From assembly GCA_013297675.1 (NCBI GenBank), contig JAAFHZ010000026.1, forward strand, positions 1 through 42,182: DNA of 42,182 nucleotides. The letters run 5' to 3'. The translations under genes were made by a program, and so were the position numbers. The DNA comes from Synechococcales cyanobacterium bin59.metabat.ball.084 (GTDB lineage: Bacteria > Cyanobacteriota > Cyanobacteriia > Cyanobacteriales > Chamaesiphonaceae). Below the pieces are notes generated by a model, which saw nothing but the letters and a program-made list of their open reading frames with translations, was not told the DNA's origin and ran no database searches. Positions 32,851-40,849 of this stretch are shown here, piece by piece; position 1 is the first letter of the stretch, and each line of letters begins with the position of its first letter.

Positions 32851-33081
32851 TTAGCGAGTCAAATAAGCCAAACCGACAAATAGAACCAATAAGCCTACAG
32901 TACTCAAAAAGAAGTGCTGAAGAGATTTGCCCCGCTTTTTAACCATGTTGCGCATAGCGAGTTTGACATAGCTGTCAGGGCGCTTTCCTGGTTCAGGGCT
33001 GGAGGTTTCTATATCAGGATTGCTCTCAGCAGCAATTTCAAGGTTTTCTTGATTTTCTAGGCTGGTAGTTTCGGTGGTCAT
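32851..33081 (-). CDS. DUF3285 small membrane protein
   Basis: 76 residues: an acidic N-terminal half (ENQENLEIAAESNPDIE), the conserved block RPDSYVKLAMRNMVKKRGKS, and one C-terminal membrane helix (FFLSTVGLLVLFVGLAYL). The block and helix are the cyanobacterial DUF3285 pattern. It is cotranscribed with ybeY (0-bp gap), as in many cyanobacteria. Function is unknown. Confidence 0.85.
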   Translation of the reverse strand: MTTETTSLENQENLEIAAESNPDIETSSPEPGKRPDSYVKLAMRNMVKKRGKSLQHFFLSTVGLLVLFVGLAYLTR

Positions 33082-33210
33082 AAGATTGATGAAGATATTA
33101 AAAACTCGTATGGTATTGCGGCAGACTGCTGCTCATAAGCTGACGTGGCGATAGTGGGCAGCGCTCGGCAACAGCCCACCATCCAAGCTAAACATAGCAA
33201 ATTATGGCCT

Positions 33211-33891
33211 TTAGCTGCTCCAGCTTTCGCGGTCTTCGCGGCCACCTAGGCTGTTGCGATTACCCGTATTGCCTGCCACCCCATTTTTAGCTTTTTTGGC
33301 GCTGCGCTGAAGAGCATCTAATCGAGACTCATAGCGGCGACGCAGGCTTTTTTTGGAGGTGTCATCAATCAGAGACTTTAGAGCACTAGCAAGGCTCTTG
33401 TAGGCATTTGGCAAAGTATAGCCAAACCGAGTAGCTAGGGCGATCGCCTTTTCATCAGCTTCGATCGATTCTTTTACATACCGCTCATTGTTGTTGCGCA
33501 CATACAGGCGATAGCCTGAGATGCCGCAGAGTGATAGAGCTAAGACTAATAACAGGCCATCCCGCACCCAGAGTTCGCCCACGGCACCGCCCAGACCAAT
33601 GGCTAAAGCGGCCATTTCCCAACCATCCCGAGGGATAGTGTCTTGCTGGACGCGGGCTACTTCGTGCCAAAATAGCAAGTTGCGCTGGTCGATCGCCAGT
33701 TTTTCCCATTTTACCAAGTCGATTTGGATTTCCACTTGATCTTTCCCAATTTCTTCGCACCGCACTAAAGGCGGATTGACTTCGGTGGTAGTTTCCACCG
33801 TTACCCAACTTTGCAGTTCGGGGGGGATGATACTCTTCAAGCGGCGCAGCTCACTCATTTCCGCGCGAGCAGAGGCAGTAGTGTAGGACAT
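33211..33891 (-). CDS. DUF3318 membrane protein
   Basis: 226 residues. The N-terminal part (EMSELRRLKSIIPPELQSWV) and the block NLLFWHEVARVQQDTIPRDGWEMAAL are characteristic of DUF3318, a cyanobacterial family. Two hydrophobic segments (AALAIGLGGAVGELW and LLLVLALSLCGISGY) follow, then a helical Arg/Lys-rich C-terminus (KKSLRRRYESRLDALQRSAKKAK) and a disordered tail. The HE in FWHE resembles a protease site, but no further zinc motif is seen. Function is unknown. Confidence 0.8.
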   Translation of the reverse strand: MSYTTASARAEMSELRRLKSIIPPELQSWVTVETTTEVNPPLVRCEEIGKDQVEIQIDLVKWEKLAIDQRNLLFWHEVARVQQDTIPRDGWEMAALAIGLGGAVGELWVRDGLLLVLALSLCGISGYRLYVRNNNERYVKESIEADEKAIALATRFGYTLPNAYKSLASALKSLIDDTSKKSLRRRYESRLDALQRSAKKAKNGVAGNTGNRNSLGGREDRESWSS

Positions 33892-34471
33892 AGGTTGTCT
33901 GAAGTTCGATCGAGATATTTTCTAATTGTAGCCATTCATCCCCAAAATAGATATCGGAAATCCGCCATTGAGCGAAAGTTTTCTGGAAGTTGATCTACAA
34001 CAAAGCCGATGGGAGGGGCTAATTCCTAGTATTGATTAGGTATGAGTGACCCGCTAGCGCTGATTTGAAGACTGATTTGCAGGTGGTGACTCATCTGCCC
34101 CAAAGTCCATTAAAAGTCTATTAATAATAAAGTCCATTAGTAATATTTTCAGACCGCGATCGAGGTCACTGTGCTAGGTGACGAATATTGATATTTTCCA
34201 TATTATTCAAAAACTTGGGATTTCTCACCGGTTCGACTGTTACCAAGTCATCTATTTCATGTAGGATGAGTTGGGACTTTCTGGCTGTTGAAACTGTTAA
34301 GTTGGGTAGATCGCGGAACTATCTGATGCTCTCCTGCGACACTCGATTGAGTTTCTTTCCTGAATTGGCAACACTATCCGTGAAAGCATAGTCAAATGCC
34401 TCGATCACCTTTCGAGGGAAACCGTTCTCTATTTATTCAGCGCACTTAAATTGTGTGGCACCAGGGGCCAA
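33892..34471. other. 580-bp intergenic region with three 11-bp direct repeats
   Basis: The region between divergent DUF3318 and response-regulator genes has no convincing ORF. It carries AAAGTCCATTA at 34102-34112, AAAGTCTATTA at 34113-34123 and AAAGTCCATTA at 34129-34139, spaced 11 and 16 bp. These could be binding sites for a regulator of either gene. I recognise no match to HLR1 or PHO boxes. The rest looks like ordinary leader or promoter DNA. Confidence 0.5.
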
Positions 34472-35197
34472 ATGAAAAAAATTTTACTGGTGGATGATGA
34501 TAAGACGCTACAGACTGTCTTGACACGCTATTTGGAAAAGCGTGGCTATTCGGTACAAGTAGCGACTTCCGGCATCCAAGGATTGAAAATGTTCTCGCAA
34601 GATCCACCAGATTTGGTGGTATCCGACATTATGATGCCGGGAATGGATGGCGTAGAATTTTGTCGCAGACTGCGCGCTACTCGTCCAGGTCAGTTGGTGC
34701 CATTTATTTTTCTCACTGCTAAGAAAGATTTGGAAGACCGAGTACAGGGTCATTATATTGGTGCTGATGATTACATCACTAAGCCTTTTGAGCCGTTGGA
34801 GCTGTTGGCGAAAATTGAGTCGCAGTTAGAGCGATCTCGTCGGATTCACTCTGAGATGATTCGCCTCATTCAGCAGGCTCCCGAAGATCCTGCGGCAGTT
34901 AAAGAAGAGCAAGTAGAGGCTCCTGCTGCTGTGGCAGCGTCTACTCGGGCACCTTTACCCACTGAACCTACTGAAGAGTTGCCATTGACTCCGGCTGAGG
35001 CGCGGGTATTTTGGGAAGTGATCCAGGGCTTGACCAATAAGCAGATCAGCCAAAGACTGTTTATTAGCCCTCGCACTGTTCAAACTCATTTGAGCAATAT
35101 TTTGACTAAGCTCAGCTTAGAAAATCGATCGCAGTTGGTGCGCTTTGCTTTTGAGCATGGCCATCGCCCACCTTTAGCAGAAAAAATTGAAAACTAG
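34472..35197 (+). CDS. response regulator, REC-LuxR type
   Basis: 241 residues from ATG 34472 (GGGG 5-8 bases upstream; a start 21 bases earlier is less likely). The receiver domain has the acidic triad (VDDD), phospho-acceptor Asp52 in VVSDIMMPGMDG, Thr in FLTAKKD and Lys in YITKPFEP. A Pro/Ala/Glu linker leads to a LuxR/NarL HTH (LTPAEARVFWEVIQGLTNKQISQRLFISPRTVQTHL, then NILTKL). It is close to the Ycf29-type regulator kept in cyanobacteria and red algal plastids. No histidine kinase gene is adjacent. Confidence 0.9.
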   Translation: MKKILLVDDDKTLQTVLTRYLEKRGYSVQVATSGIQGLKMFSQDPPDLVVSDIMMPGMDGVEFCRRLRATRPGQLVPFIFLTAKKDLEDRVQGHYIGADDYITKPFEPLELLAKIESQLERSRRIHSEMIRLIQQAPEDPAAVKEEQVEAPAAVAASTRAPLPTEPTEELPLTPAEARVFWEVIQGLTNKQISQRLFISPRTVQTHLSNILTKLSLENRSQLVRFAFEHGHRPPLAEKIEN

Positions 35198-35221
35198 ATT
35201 AGTTTTAATCTTGATTTCAGT

Positions 35222-35255
35222 ACCTCTATGAAAGTTATTTCATAGAGGTGTTTTT
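35222..35255 (+). terminator. intrinsic terminator of the response regulator gene
   Basis: Exact 12-bp stem ACCTCTATGAAA / TTTCATAGAGGT (35222-35233, 35238-35249) with a 4-base loop, followed by GTTTTT. It lies 25 bp after the stop. Confidence 0.9.
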
Positions 35256-35279
35256 ATCGATTAACAATAGTGATTGAAA

Positions 35280-36287
35280 TTAAGATTTGCGCAGCTTGCC
35301 TTGAAGTTTAGCTAACTTAGACTGCCACCACAAAGTCTGAACACGCCATTTGGTAAGCGGTGCAATGCCAGAAAATGATTTCTCTTGATAGTCAAAAAAA
35401 TCGTTGATTTCTGGCAAAATAGACTGCCAACGCTGCACGATCGATTCTTCCCGATAGGTCTGCAAAAATTCTGCGGGTAAGGCGGTGGGTTGCTGAGTCA
35501 AACTGCGCAAAATTCGCTGTACGTCATAGCCAGTATCGTAAACAGCAATTTTCTGGCAGTTGAAGCCCGGATCTAAATAGTCGGCCAAAGCATGGTTCAT
35601 ACTAGCAAACACCTGACAGCCACAGGCGATCGCCTCCAGCGGCGGCAGCCCAAACCCCTCGGTTAAACCCTGGATTGCCCAGTATTCCGCCGAATCATAC
35701 AAGTAAACTTTCGATCGATTAAACAGACCTGCCAAGTCTTCCACAAAACCATCCAAAACTTGCAAGTTACACTGCTTACTCAGGGCTGGCAGCAAAGATT
35801 GCCGCAGATAACTAGAAGTTTTACGCACCTGCACCAGTACATCAATATCTCTACTTTGGTGGAGATTCACAAACTCTGGAGAAATTTCGTTGGGTAGATA
35901 ATACAGCAAAGAATGAGGAGCTTGCTGCCCCCAATAACCCAAAGTATTTCGACTCACCGTTAAAATGGGAACGTGGCTATCTAACCGAAAGCCATAGTTA
36001 CTGCTGTGGGCATGATACATCACATGATGCCCTTGAAGCTGTTTGACCAACTTAGGTACATCAAAACCCCAGCTCACCACAAAAATCTGATTTGATCTCG
36101 GCCCTGCTGCCAATAAATCGGGTAAAAACAGCTTGTTTGGTTCCCGCTGTCGATAGGTGACAACTGCGGCATCAGTAACTTGCTGAGCCAATTTCATGGC
36201 TTTCATCTCTGCTACCAAACCGCCACAAAAGTACTTTTGAGTGGTTCCAGGAAGCAAAAAGAGCAACGTGCGTTGAACAGATGCCAT
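35280..36287 (-). CDS. family 4-like glycosyltransferase
   Basis: 335 residues. The N-terminus starts RTLLFLLPGTTQKYFCGGL. The C-terminal domain has the nucleotide-sugar pocket EGFGLPPLEAIACGCQVFAS (E-x7-E) near residue 215. Histidines in HVMYHAHSSNYGF resemble the catalytic region of GT4 enzymes. It is a standalone gene, with no nearby partner. Sugar and acceptor are unknown. It ends in a basic helical tail that may bind membranes. Confidence 0.82.
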   Translation of the reverse strand: MASVQRTLLFLLPGTTQKYFCGGLVAEMKAMKLAQQVTDAAVVTYRQREPNKLFLPDLLAAGPRSNQIFVVSWGFDVPKLVKQLQGHHVMYHAHSSNYGFRLDSHVPILTVSRNTLGYWGQQAPHSLLYYLPNEISPEFVNLHQSRDIDVLVQVRKTSSYLRQSLLPALSKQCNLQVLDGFVEDLAGLFNRSKVYLYDSAEYWAIQGLTEGFGLPPLEAIACGCQVFASMNHALADYLDPGFNCQKIAVYDTGYDVQRILRSLTQQPTALPAEFLQTYREESIVQRWQSILPEINDFFDYQEKSFSGIAPLTKWRVQTLWWQSKLAKLQGKLRKS

Positions 36288-36339
36288 AGCTCAAACTGTG
36301 AAAATATCTTTGTTATTGTATAACAACGGCAATCATCTG

Positions 36340-37683
36340 CTAAAAATCTGTCATGGCATGGAAATGTAAATGGCAATGGGTATCTTGATTAGTGGTTTCA
36401 AAAGAATGTTGATGAGTATGGTGTTCATCATGACTATGATCATGTTCATGCCATTGCCCTTGCTGCAAACGAGTAAACAGGTAAGGCCGTAAAGCCAGCC
36501 AGACTACTATCAACAAAATCAAACCCACTAAACTACTAACTCCAAAATTGTATTTTGGTAAATGTTGCCCCAACCATCCCGCGATCGGATAGGCAAAAAC
36601 CCACCACAAATGGCTCCAGGCAAAATGAGCGCCATAGACCCGGCCTTGAATTTCGGTGGCCACTCGATCGGCGATTAAGTTTTGCACCATCACATTTACC
36701 AGGGTTTGTCCTGCCCCAGCGATCATCCATAATATTAGCAGACTACCTAAATTCACAAAATTTGCAGGCAACACTGCCAAGTTCATCAAAACAGCACCGC
36801 TGCTGATCAGTAAAATAGGGCTAACTTTCTGCTTTAGATAGCCGGAGCTAAGTGCCGCCACCGTTGCTCCCAGACCAAACGCGGCCATCACCCAACCATA
36901 TTCCAGCTTGCCACCATGCAGCGACCCTTGAAGATGACCAACCGTATTTACCAAAATTTCGGCACCAGCGATCGCCGTAATTAGTTGCATCGCCAAGGCA
37001 TAGCGCAGCGGAGCATCGGCAAACAGACAAACTGTGCCTATCTTAATATCAGCAATGGTTTGATGAATTGTTTTGGGAGCGGCTGAATTTTGTTGTACCG
37101 TCAGTTTTCTGGGCAAAGTAACAATTAAAATTGCCGCCAACAAAAAAGTGAATCCATCTAAAAAGAAAACCTGTCTTGTTCCTATAACTGCTGCCAGACT
37201 GCCCGCTAAACTAGGACCAACCACATTTAGCAACTGAGAGGTGGCGCTAGCTAGAGAGATTGCCTGCGATCGATCAGCCTCGGTCGTCACCAGGGGAATA
37301 GTAGCTGTATAGGTGGGAGCGAAAAATGCATAGAAAATATTGAGAGTCAGCACGATTGTATAAATATGCCAAACCTGAGTAACGAAGGGAAAGAGGCAAA
37401 CGATAAGCATTCTTGCTAGATGAGTCCAAGTCATCAAGATCTTGCGATCATAGCGATCGGCCAACACTCCAGCGATCGGTGATAGCAAAACGAACACTGT
37501 AACTCGCAGAGTCAAAGCCACAGCCAAGACTGTACCAGACTGTTCACCAGCCAACTCAAAAGCCAACAGAGCTAGCCCCAACCAAGTTAAAGCATCTCCG
37601 ACTAAGTTAATGGTCTGCGCCAAATACAATCGGGCAAACGTAGAATTATGTAAAACCTGTAGCCATTTGGGTAAGGGGTGCAT
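36340..37683 (-). CDS. MFS exporter with histidine-rich C-terminal tail (NreB/NrsD-like)
   Basis: 447 residues with about twelve helices; the MFS loop motif is GVLADRYDRKILM (residues 72-84). The opening (STFARLYLAQTINLVGDALTWLGLALLAF) matches the DHA3/enterobactin-exporter type branch that includes NreB and NrsD. The last 35 residues are extremely His-rich (HEHDHSHDEHHTHQHS, then HCHLHFHAM), as in the nickel/cobalt exporters NreB and NrsD. It is divergent from the cbiMNQO cobalt uptake operon, so uptake and export of Co or Ni sit side by side. Metal export is inferred from the tail and context. Confidence 0.82.
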   Translation of the reverse strand: MHPLPKWLQVLHNSTFARLYLAQTINLVGDALTWLGLALLAFELAGEQSGTVLAVALTLRVTVFVLLSPIAGVLADRYDRKILMTWTHLARMLIVCLFPFVTQVWHIYTIVLTLNIFYAFFAPTYTATIPLVTTEADRSQAISLASATSQLLNVVGPSLAGSLAAVIGTRQVFFLDGFTFLLAAILIVTLPRKLTVQQNSAAPKTIHQTIADIKIGTVCLFADAPLRYALAMQLITAIAGAEILVNTVGHLQGSLHGGKLEYGWVMAAFGLGATVAALSSGYLKQKVSPILLISSGAVLMNLAVLPANFVNLGSLLILWMIAGAGQTLVNVMVQNLIADRVATEIQGRVYGAHFAWSHLWWVFAYPIAGWLGQHLPKYNFGVSSLVGLILLIVVWLALRPYLFTRLQQGQWHEHDHSHDEHHTHQHSFETTNQDTHCHLHFHAMTDF

Positions 37684-37743
37684 GTTTTGTAGTTATCCAG
37701 AAAATCTGCTGCTGTTGTATTTATGGTAACTGGTTAAAGAATA

Positions 37744-37758
37744 TTTCTCTCAGAGAAA
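37744..37758. promoter_or_regulatory. 15-bp dyad in the divergent metal-transporter intergenic region
   Basis: TTTCTCT-C-AGAGAAA is a perfect palindrome with one central base, 61 bp upstream of the MFS gene and about 75 bp before the riboswitch. It may be an operator for the exporter. No known box is matched. Confidence 0.35.
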
Positions 37759-37814
37759 ATAATTCACAGGTAACAGCAGACTCCGTATTCATACTTCGTA
37801 ATCAAAACTTGCTC

Positions 37815-37935
37815 GATTTCGGCTATGCTGTGGGGGTTGACAACTTTTGTCAGCTCGGGGAAAGCGCGGTGTGAATCCGTCACTGTCCCGCAACTGTAAT
37901 AGGAGCAGTGGCTTCTTCAGTCAGAACACCCGATC
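37815..37935 (+). ncRNA. cobalamin riboswitch upstream of cbiMNQO
   Basis: The core GAATCCGTCACTGTCCCGCA followed by ACTGTAATAGGAGC and, 14-20 bases later, AGTCAGAACACCC (B12 box) are the conserved cobalamin-aptamer elements; GGGGAAAGCGCGGTG gives the 5' part. The aptamer ends about 33 bases before the cbiM ATG, close enough to occlude the GAGG ribosome binding site at 37959-37962. It should lower cobalt uptake when B12 is plentiful. Outer limits are approximate. Confidence 0.9.
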
Positions 37936-37967
37936 GAAAAGAGTTAATCTGCTTCTGCGAGGTACGG

Positions 37968-38738
37968 ATGCGTAAAAATAATAGGCCGCGAAAAGCTTTA
38001 AGCTTATTTGCAATGGTTGGTCTCAGTACTTACCTAATTTTAGGTGGTGCGGCTCCAGCTCAGGCCATGCACATCATGGAAGGCTATTTGCCCCTAGCTT
38101 GGGCTTTGTTTTGGTGGTTAGCTTTTGTCCCATTTTTTGCCTGGGGATTGCGATCGCTGGTCAAGATCACCAAAGAAAATCCTGATCTCAAACTGCTATT
38201 GGCTTTATCTGGCGCTTTTGCCTTTGTGCTCTCCGCCTTAAAAATTCCTTCTGTAACCGGGAGCTGCTCTCATCCGACTGGCACTGGATTAGGCGCAGTG
38301 CTATTTGGCCCTAGCATCATGTCGGTATTGGGTTCAATGGTGCTAGTATTCCAGGCGCTGTTGTTAGCTCATGGCGGATTGACTACTCTGGGAGCCAACG
38401 CCATGTCGATGGCAGTTGCTGGACCTTTTGCCGCCTATTGGATTTATCATCTGGTGCTGCGAACTAGTGGTAGCTATGGAGTAGCAATTTTTTGCGCTGC
38501 GGCTCTGGGGGATTTAGTTACTTATGTAGTGACAGCTATGCAGCTTTCTTTAGCTTTTCCCTCACCAACTATATTTACTTCTTTTGTCAAATTTGGGGGC
38601 ATTTTTGCTGTTACTCAAGTGCCATTGGCTATCAGTGAAGGTCTGTTGACAGTATTGGTGTGGAACTGGCTTCGTCAGTATAATTCGGAAGAGCTTAACA
38701 CTTTAAAATCAATTTCAGTGAGGAATAATGTTTTATGA
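37968..38738 (+). CDS. cbiM: ECF cobalt transporter S component CbiM
   Basis: 256 residues from ATG 37968 (GAGG 5 bases upstream). A signal peptide ([22 protein letters not shown]) precedes [13 protein letters not shown]. Cleavage after AQA would free Met1-His2, the N-terminal metal ligands essential in CbiM/NikM proteins. The multi-pass core contains the conserved [20 protein letters not shown]. It recognises Co2+ in the membrane and works with CbiN, CbiQ and CbiO. It is the first gene of the operon, with an ATGA overlap to cbiN. NikM-type nickel specificity cannot be ruled out, but the B12 riboswitch favours cobalt. Confidence 0.95.
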   Translation: MRKNNRPRKALSLFAMVGLSTYLILGGAAPAQAMHIMEGYLPLAWALFWWLAFVPFFAWGLRSLVKITKENPDLKLLLALSGAFAFVLSALKIPSVTGSCSHPTGTGLGAVLFGPSIMSVLGSMVLVFQALLLAHGGLTTLGANAMSMAVAGPFAAYWIYHLVLRTSGSYGVAIFCAAALGDLVTYVVTAMQLSLAFPSPTIFTSFVKFGGIFAVTQVPLAISEGLLTVLVWNWLRQYNSEELNTLKSISVRNNVL

Positions 38739-39100
38739 AAGATCAATCTACTGATTCATCCAATCATCAGCCTTTATTGAGCAACAAATTAAAAAATTGG
38801 TTACTAGTTGGCGGAGTTGTTGCTTTAGCATTAATACCATTAGTTATAGTTAAAGATGGTAAGTTTGGGGGTGCTGATGATCAAGGAAAGGAGACCATTA
38901 CCAAAATCGCTCCCAATTATAAGCCCTGGTTTGAGTCGTTTATGAAGCCTGCTAGTAGTGAAATTGCTGGTTTGTTATTTGCAGTGCAGGCGGCTTTGGG
39001 GGCAGGTACTTTGGGCTACGCAATCGGCCTTTACAAAGGTCGATCGGAGGCTCAGCGGCTTCCGCATCATCCTGTTAATCAAAAAATTGAACAAGAGTGA
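38735..39100 (+). CDS. cbiN: cobalt transporter auxiliary subunit CbiN
   Basis: 121 residues with two membrane helices ([18 protein letters not shown] and [20 protein letters not shown]) separated by an extracellular loop containing KFGGADDQG and KPWFESF, the CbiN pattern. A 25-residue polar N-terminal extension is present. CbiN contacts CbiM and is needed for metal loading of the S component. It overlaps cbiM by 4 bp and cbiQ by 4 bp. Confidence 0.93.
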   Translation: MKDQSTDSSNHQPLLSNKLKNWLLVGGVVALALIPLVIVKDGKFGGADDQGKETITKIAPNYKPWFESFMKPASSEIAGLLFAVQAALGAGTLGYAIGLYKGRSEAQRLPHHPVNQKIEQE

Positions 39101-39882
39101 ACACACAGCTTGATGCACTCGCTTACAGCAACCGCTTGCGCAGTTTACCACCAAAACAAAAGCTCTTTTTTGCGCTGGCGTTACTAGTAACAGCTATGTT
39201 TGTACATCCTCCGATCCAGTTGGCGATCAGCTTATGGATGTTGGTTTGGACTGTATTTTATGCCGGTATCCCCTGGCGATTTTATTTAGGCATGGTGCTG
39301 GGCGTAATGTCTTTTTTACTGACTAGCCTAGTGGCGATCATCGGCAATTTTGCCTCATTGGCACCGGCTGATTCTCTATGGAGTTGGCCGTTATGGGGGG
39401 GACAGGTTTATGTGAGTATGGGTGCCTTACAGCAGGCGATCGAGATTTTTTCCCGTTCTTTGGCTAGCACCGCCACCCTATTTTTTATTATTTTGACCGT
39501 GCCTTTTGCCGAATTGGCTGTAGTTTTAGAACAAACACCACTGCCCACGATTTTAACAGAGCTGCTGCTGCTTTGTTATCGGTTCATTTTTTTGCTTGCA
39601 GAGGTCGCTCAAAGTATCGCAATTGCCCAGCAATCCCGAGGGGGCTACCGCACTCGTCGCTTGGCCTTAAGCAGTGTCAGCTTACTTATTCGCCAGCTCA
39701 TTCAACGCACCGCTCTGCGCTATCAGCAAATTGCTCTGGGCATTAAAGCCAGGGGGTTTAACCAAGAATTTCGCTTTTGGCAATCCCAGCCCTATAAATA
39801 TTCTTGGCGCTATGGTTTAGAGTCGATCGCTGGCTGTATTTTATTAATTATTGGCGAAGTGTTTTATCGAATATATGTCTGA
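39097..39882 (+). CDS. cbiQ: ECF transmembrane (T) component CbiQ
   Basis: 261 residues, GTG start overlapping the cbiN stop. Several membrane helices; the coupling helices with the Ala-Arg-Gly signature are IAIAQQSRGGYRTRRL and GIKARGFNQEF, which contact the ATPase dimer. The N-terminal segment before the first helix (LAYSNRLRSLPPKQKLFF) is typical. It connects CbiO to CbiM in the plasma membrane. Its 3' end overlaps cbiO by 8 bp. Confidence 0.93.
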   Translation: MNTQLDALAYSNRLRSLPPKQKLFFALALLVTAMFVHPPIQLAISLWMLVWTVFYAGIPWRFYLGMVLGVMSFLLTSLVAIIGNFASLAPADSLWSWPLWGGQVYVSMGALQQAIEIFSRSLASTATLFFIILTVPFAELAVVLEQTPLPTILTELLLLCYRFIFLLAEVAQSIAIAQQSRGGYRTRRLALSSVSLLIRQLIQRTALRYQQIALGIKARGFNQEFRFWQSQPYKYSWRYGLESIAGCILLIIGEVFYRIYV

Positions 39883-40705
39883 CTATTTACTAGAAATGCA
39901 AGGGGTAGACTACACCTATCCGATGGCCGAGCAAGCGGCAGTAAAAAATCTCAGCTTCCGACTACCAGCCGGTCGCAAAACTGCTTTAATTGGTCAAAAT
40001 GGTTGTGGTAAATCTACGCTGTTTTTGTTGGCCGATGGTTTATTTCGTCCGCAGCAGGGAGAAATTTTGTTAGATGGTGTGCCCTTAAAGTTCGATCGAC
40101 AAACATTGAATCGTTGGCGGCAGCGAGTGGGTTTGGTGTTTCAAGATCCTGAGCAGCAATTGGTAGCACCGACCGTAGAGTCAGATATTTCCTATGGGCT
40201 TTGCAATCAGAATTTACCAACGACAGAAATAGCCGATCGAGTACAGCAGACTTTGGCCGATTTTCAGCTCACAGAGCTAGCCAGAAGACCATTGCATCAT
40301 CTCAGCCTCGGTCAAAAAAAGCGGGTGAGCATTGCCGGAGTGATGACGCTCCGACCAGACTTGGTGTTGTTAGATGAGCCAACAGCCTATTTAGACGCAT
40401 TGCAAACTAAAAATTTATTGTTAGAGCTAGATAGCATTGCTCAATCAGGAACCACTTTATTAATTGCTACCCATGATTTGGATTTTGTCTATCAATGGGC
40501 AGATTGGATACTAGTAATGCAGCAAGGCAGTTTGCTATTAGAAGGCGAGACTCTAGCAGTGTTTGAGCAGTTGCAGGCTCTTCCAGATTTGGAGTTGGGA
40601 CTGCCGTTGCTCTGGCAGGTATGGAACATGCTACCACCAGCAATCAAATTAAAGACCGTACCACCTAGATCAATTAAAAAACTGCATGACTCTTTACATT
40701 TTTAA
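39875..40705 (+). CDS. cbiO: ECF energy-coupling ATPase CbiO
   Basis: 276 residues from ATG 39875, inside the cbiQ end. Walker A is IGQNGCGKSTL, Q-loop VFQDPEQQL, signature LSLGQKKRVSIAG, Walker B LVLLDEPTAYLD and H-loop IATHD; all are intact. It hydrolyses ATP in the cytoplasm to drive cobalt uptake. Only one ATPase gene is present, so it should act as a homodimer. It is the last gene of the operon. Confidence 0.96.
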   Translation: MSDYLLEMQGVDYTYPMAEQAAVKNLSFRLPAGRKTALIGQNGCGKSTLFLLADGLFRPQQGEILLDGVPLKFDRQTLNRWRQRVGLVFQDPEQQLVAPTVESDISYGLCNQNLPTTEIADRVQQTLADFQLTELARRPLHHLSLGQKKRVSIAGVMTLRPDLVLLDEPTAYLDALQTKNLLLELDSIAQSGTTLLIATHDLDFVYQWADWILVMQQGSLLLEGETLAVFEQLQALPDLELGLPLLWQVWNMLPPAIKLKTVPPRSIKKLHDSLHF

Positions 40706-40780
40706 ATTTCCTGTCACTACTCTACCGCTAGAGAGTGCCGATCGAAAAACTCTTGTTTCCAGACCAGTCTAATAGTGGCG

Positions 40781-40806
40781 ATGCTTCTAGCGGAGACACT
40801 CCGCAA
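40781..40806. repeat. interspersed cyanobacterial palindromic repeat (one copy)
   Basis: The sequence ATGCTTCTAGCGGAGACACTCCGCAA contains GCGGAG/CTCCGC (40790-40804). It resembles the GCTTCGCGGAGACGCTCCGCGAACG-type dispersed repeat that I recall from many cyanobacterial genomes. It lies in the 144-bp gap between cbiO and the gamma-glutamyltransferase gene. Confidence 0.5.
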
Positions 40807-40849
40807 CCGGTTAGAATGCTAGACGAAAGTATCTCTGCCTTTGCCACTC

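Noticed and set aside
34102-34139. CRISPR array from the spaced direct repeats
   Set aside because: Only three 11-bp units with 0-5 bp between them; no spacers of CRISPR size and no cas genes.
34188-34391. 67-aa plus-strand frame upstream of the response regulator
   Set aside because: No ribosome binding site, composition irregular, no family resemblance; treated as intergenic.
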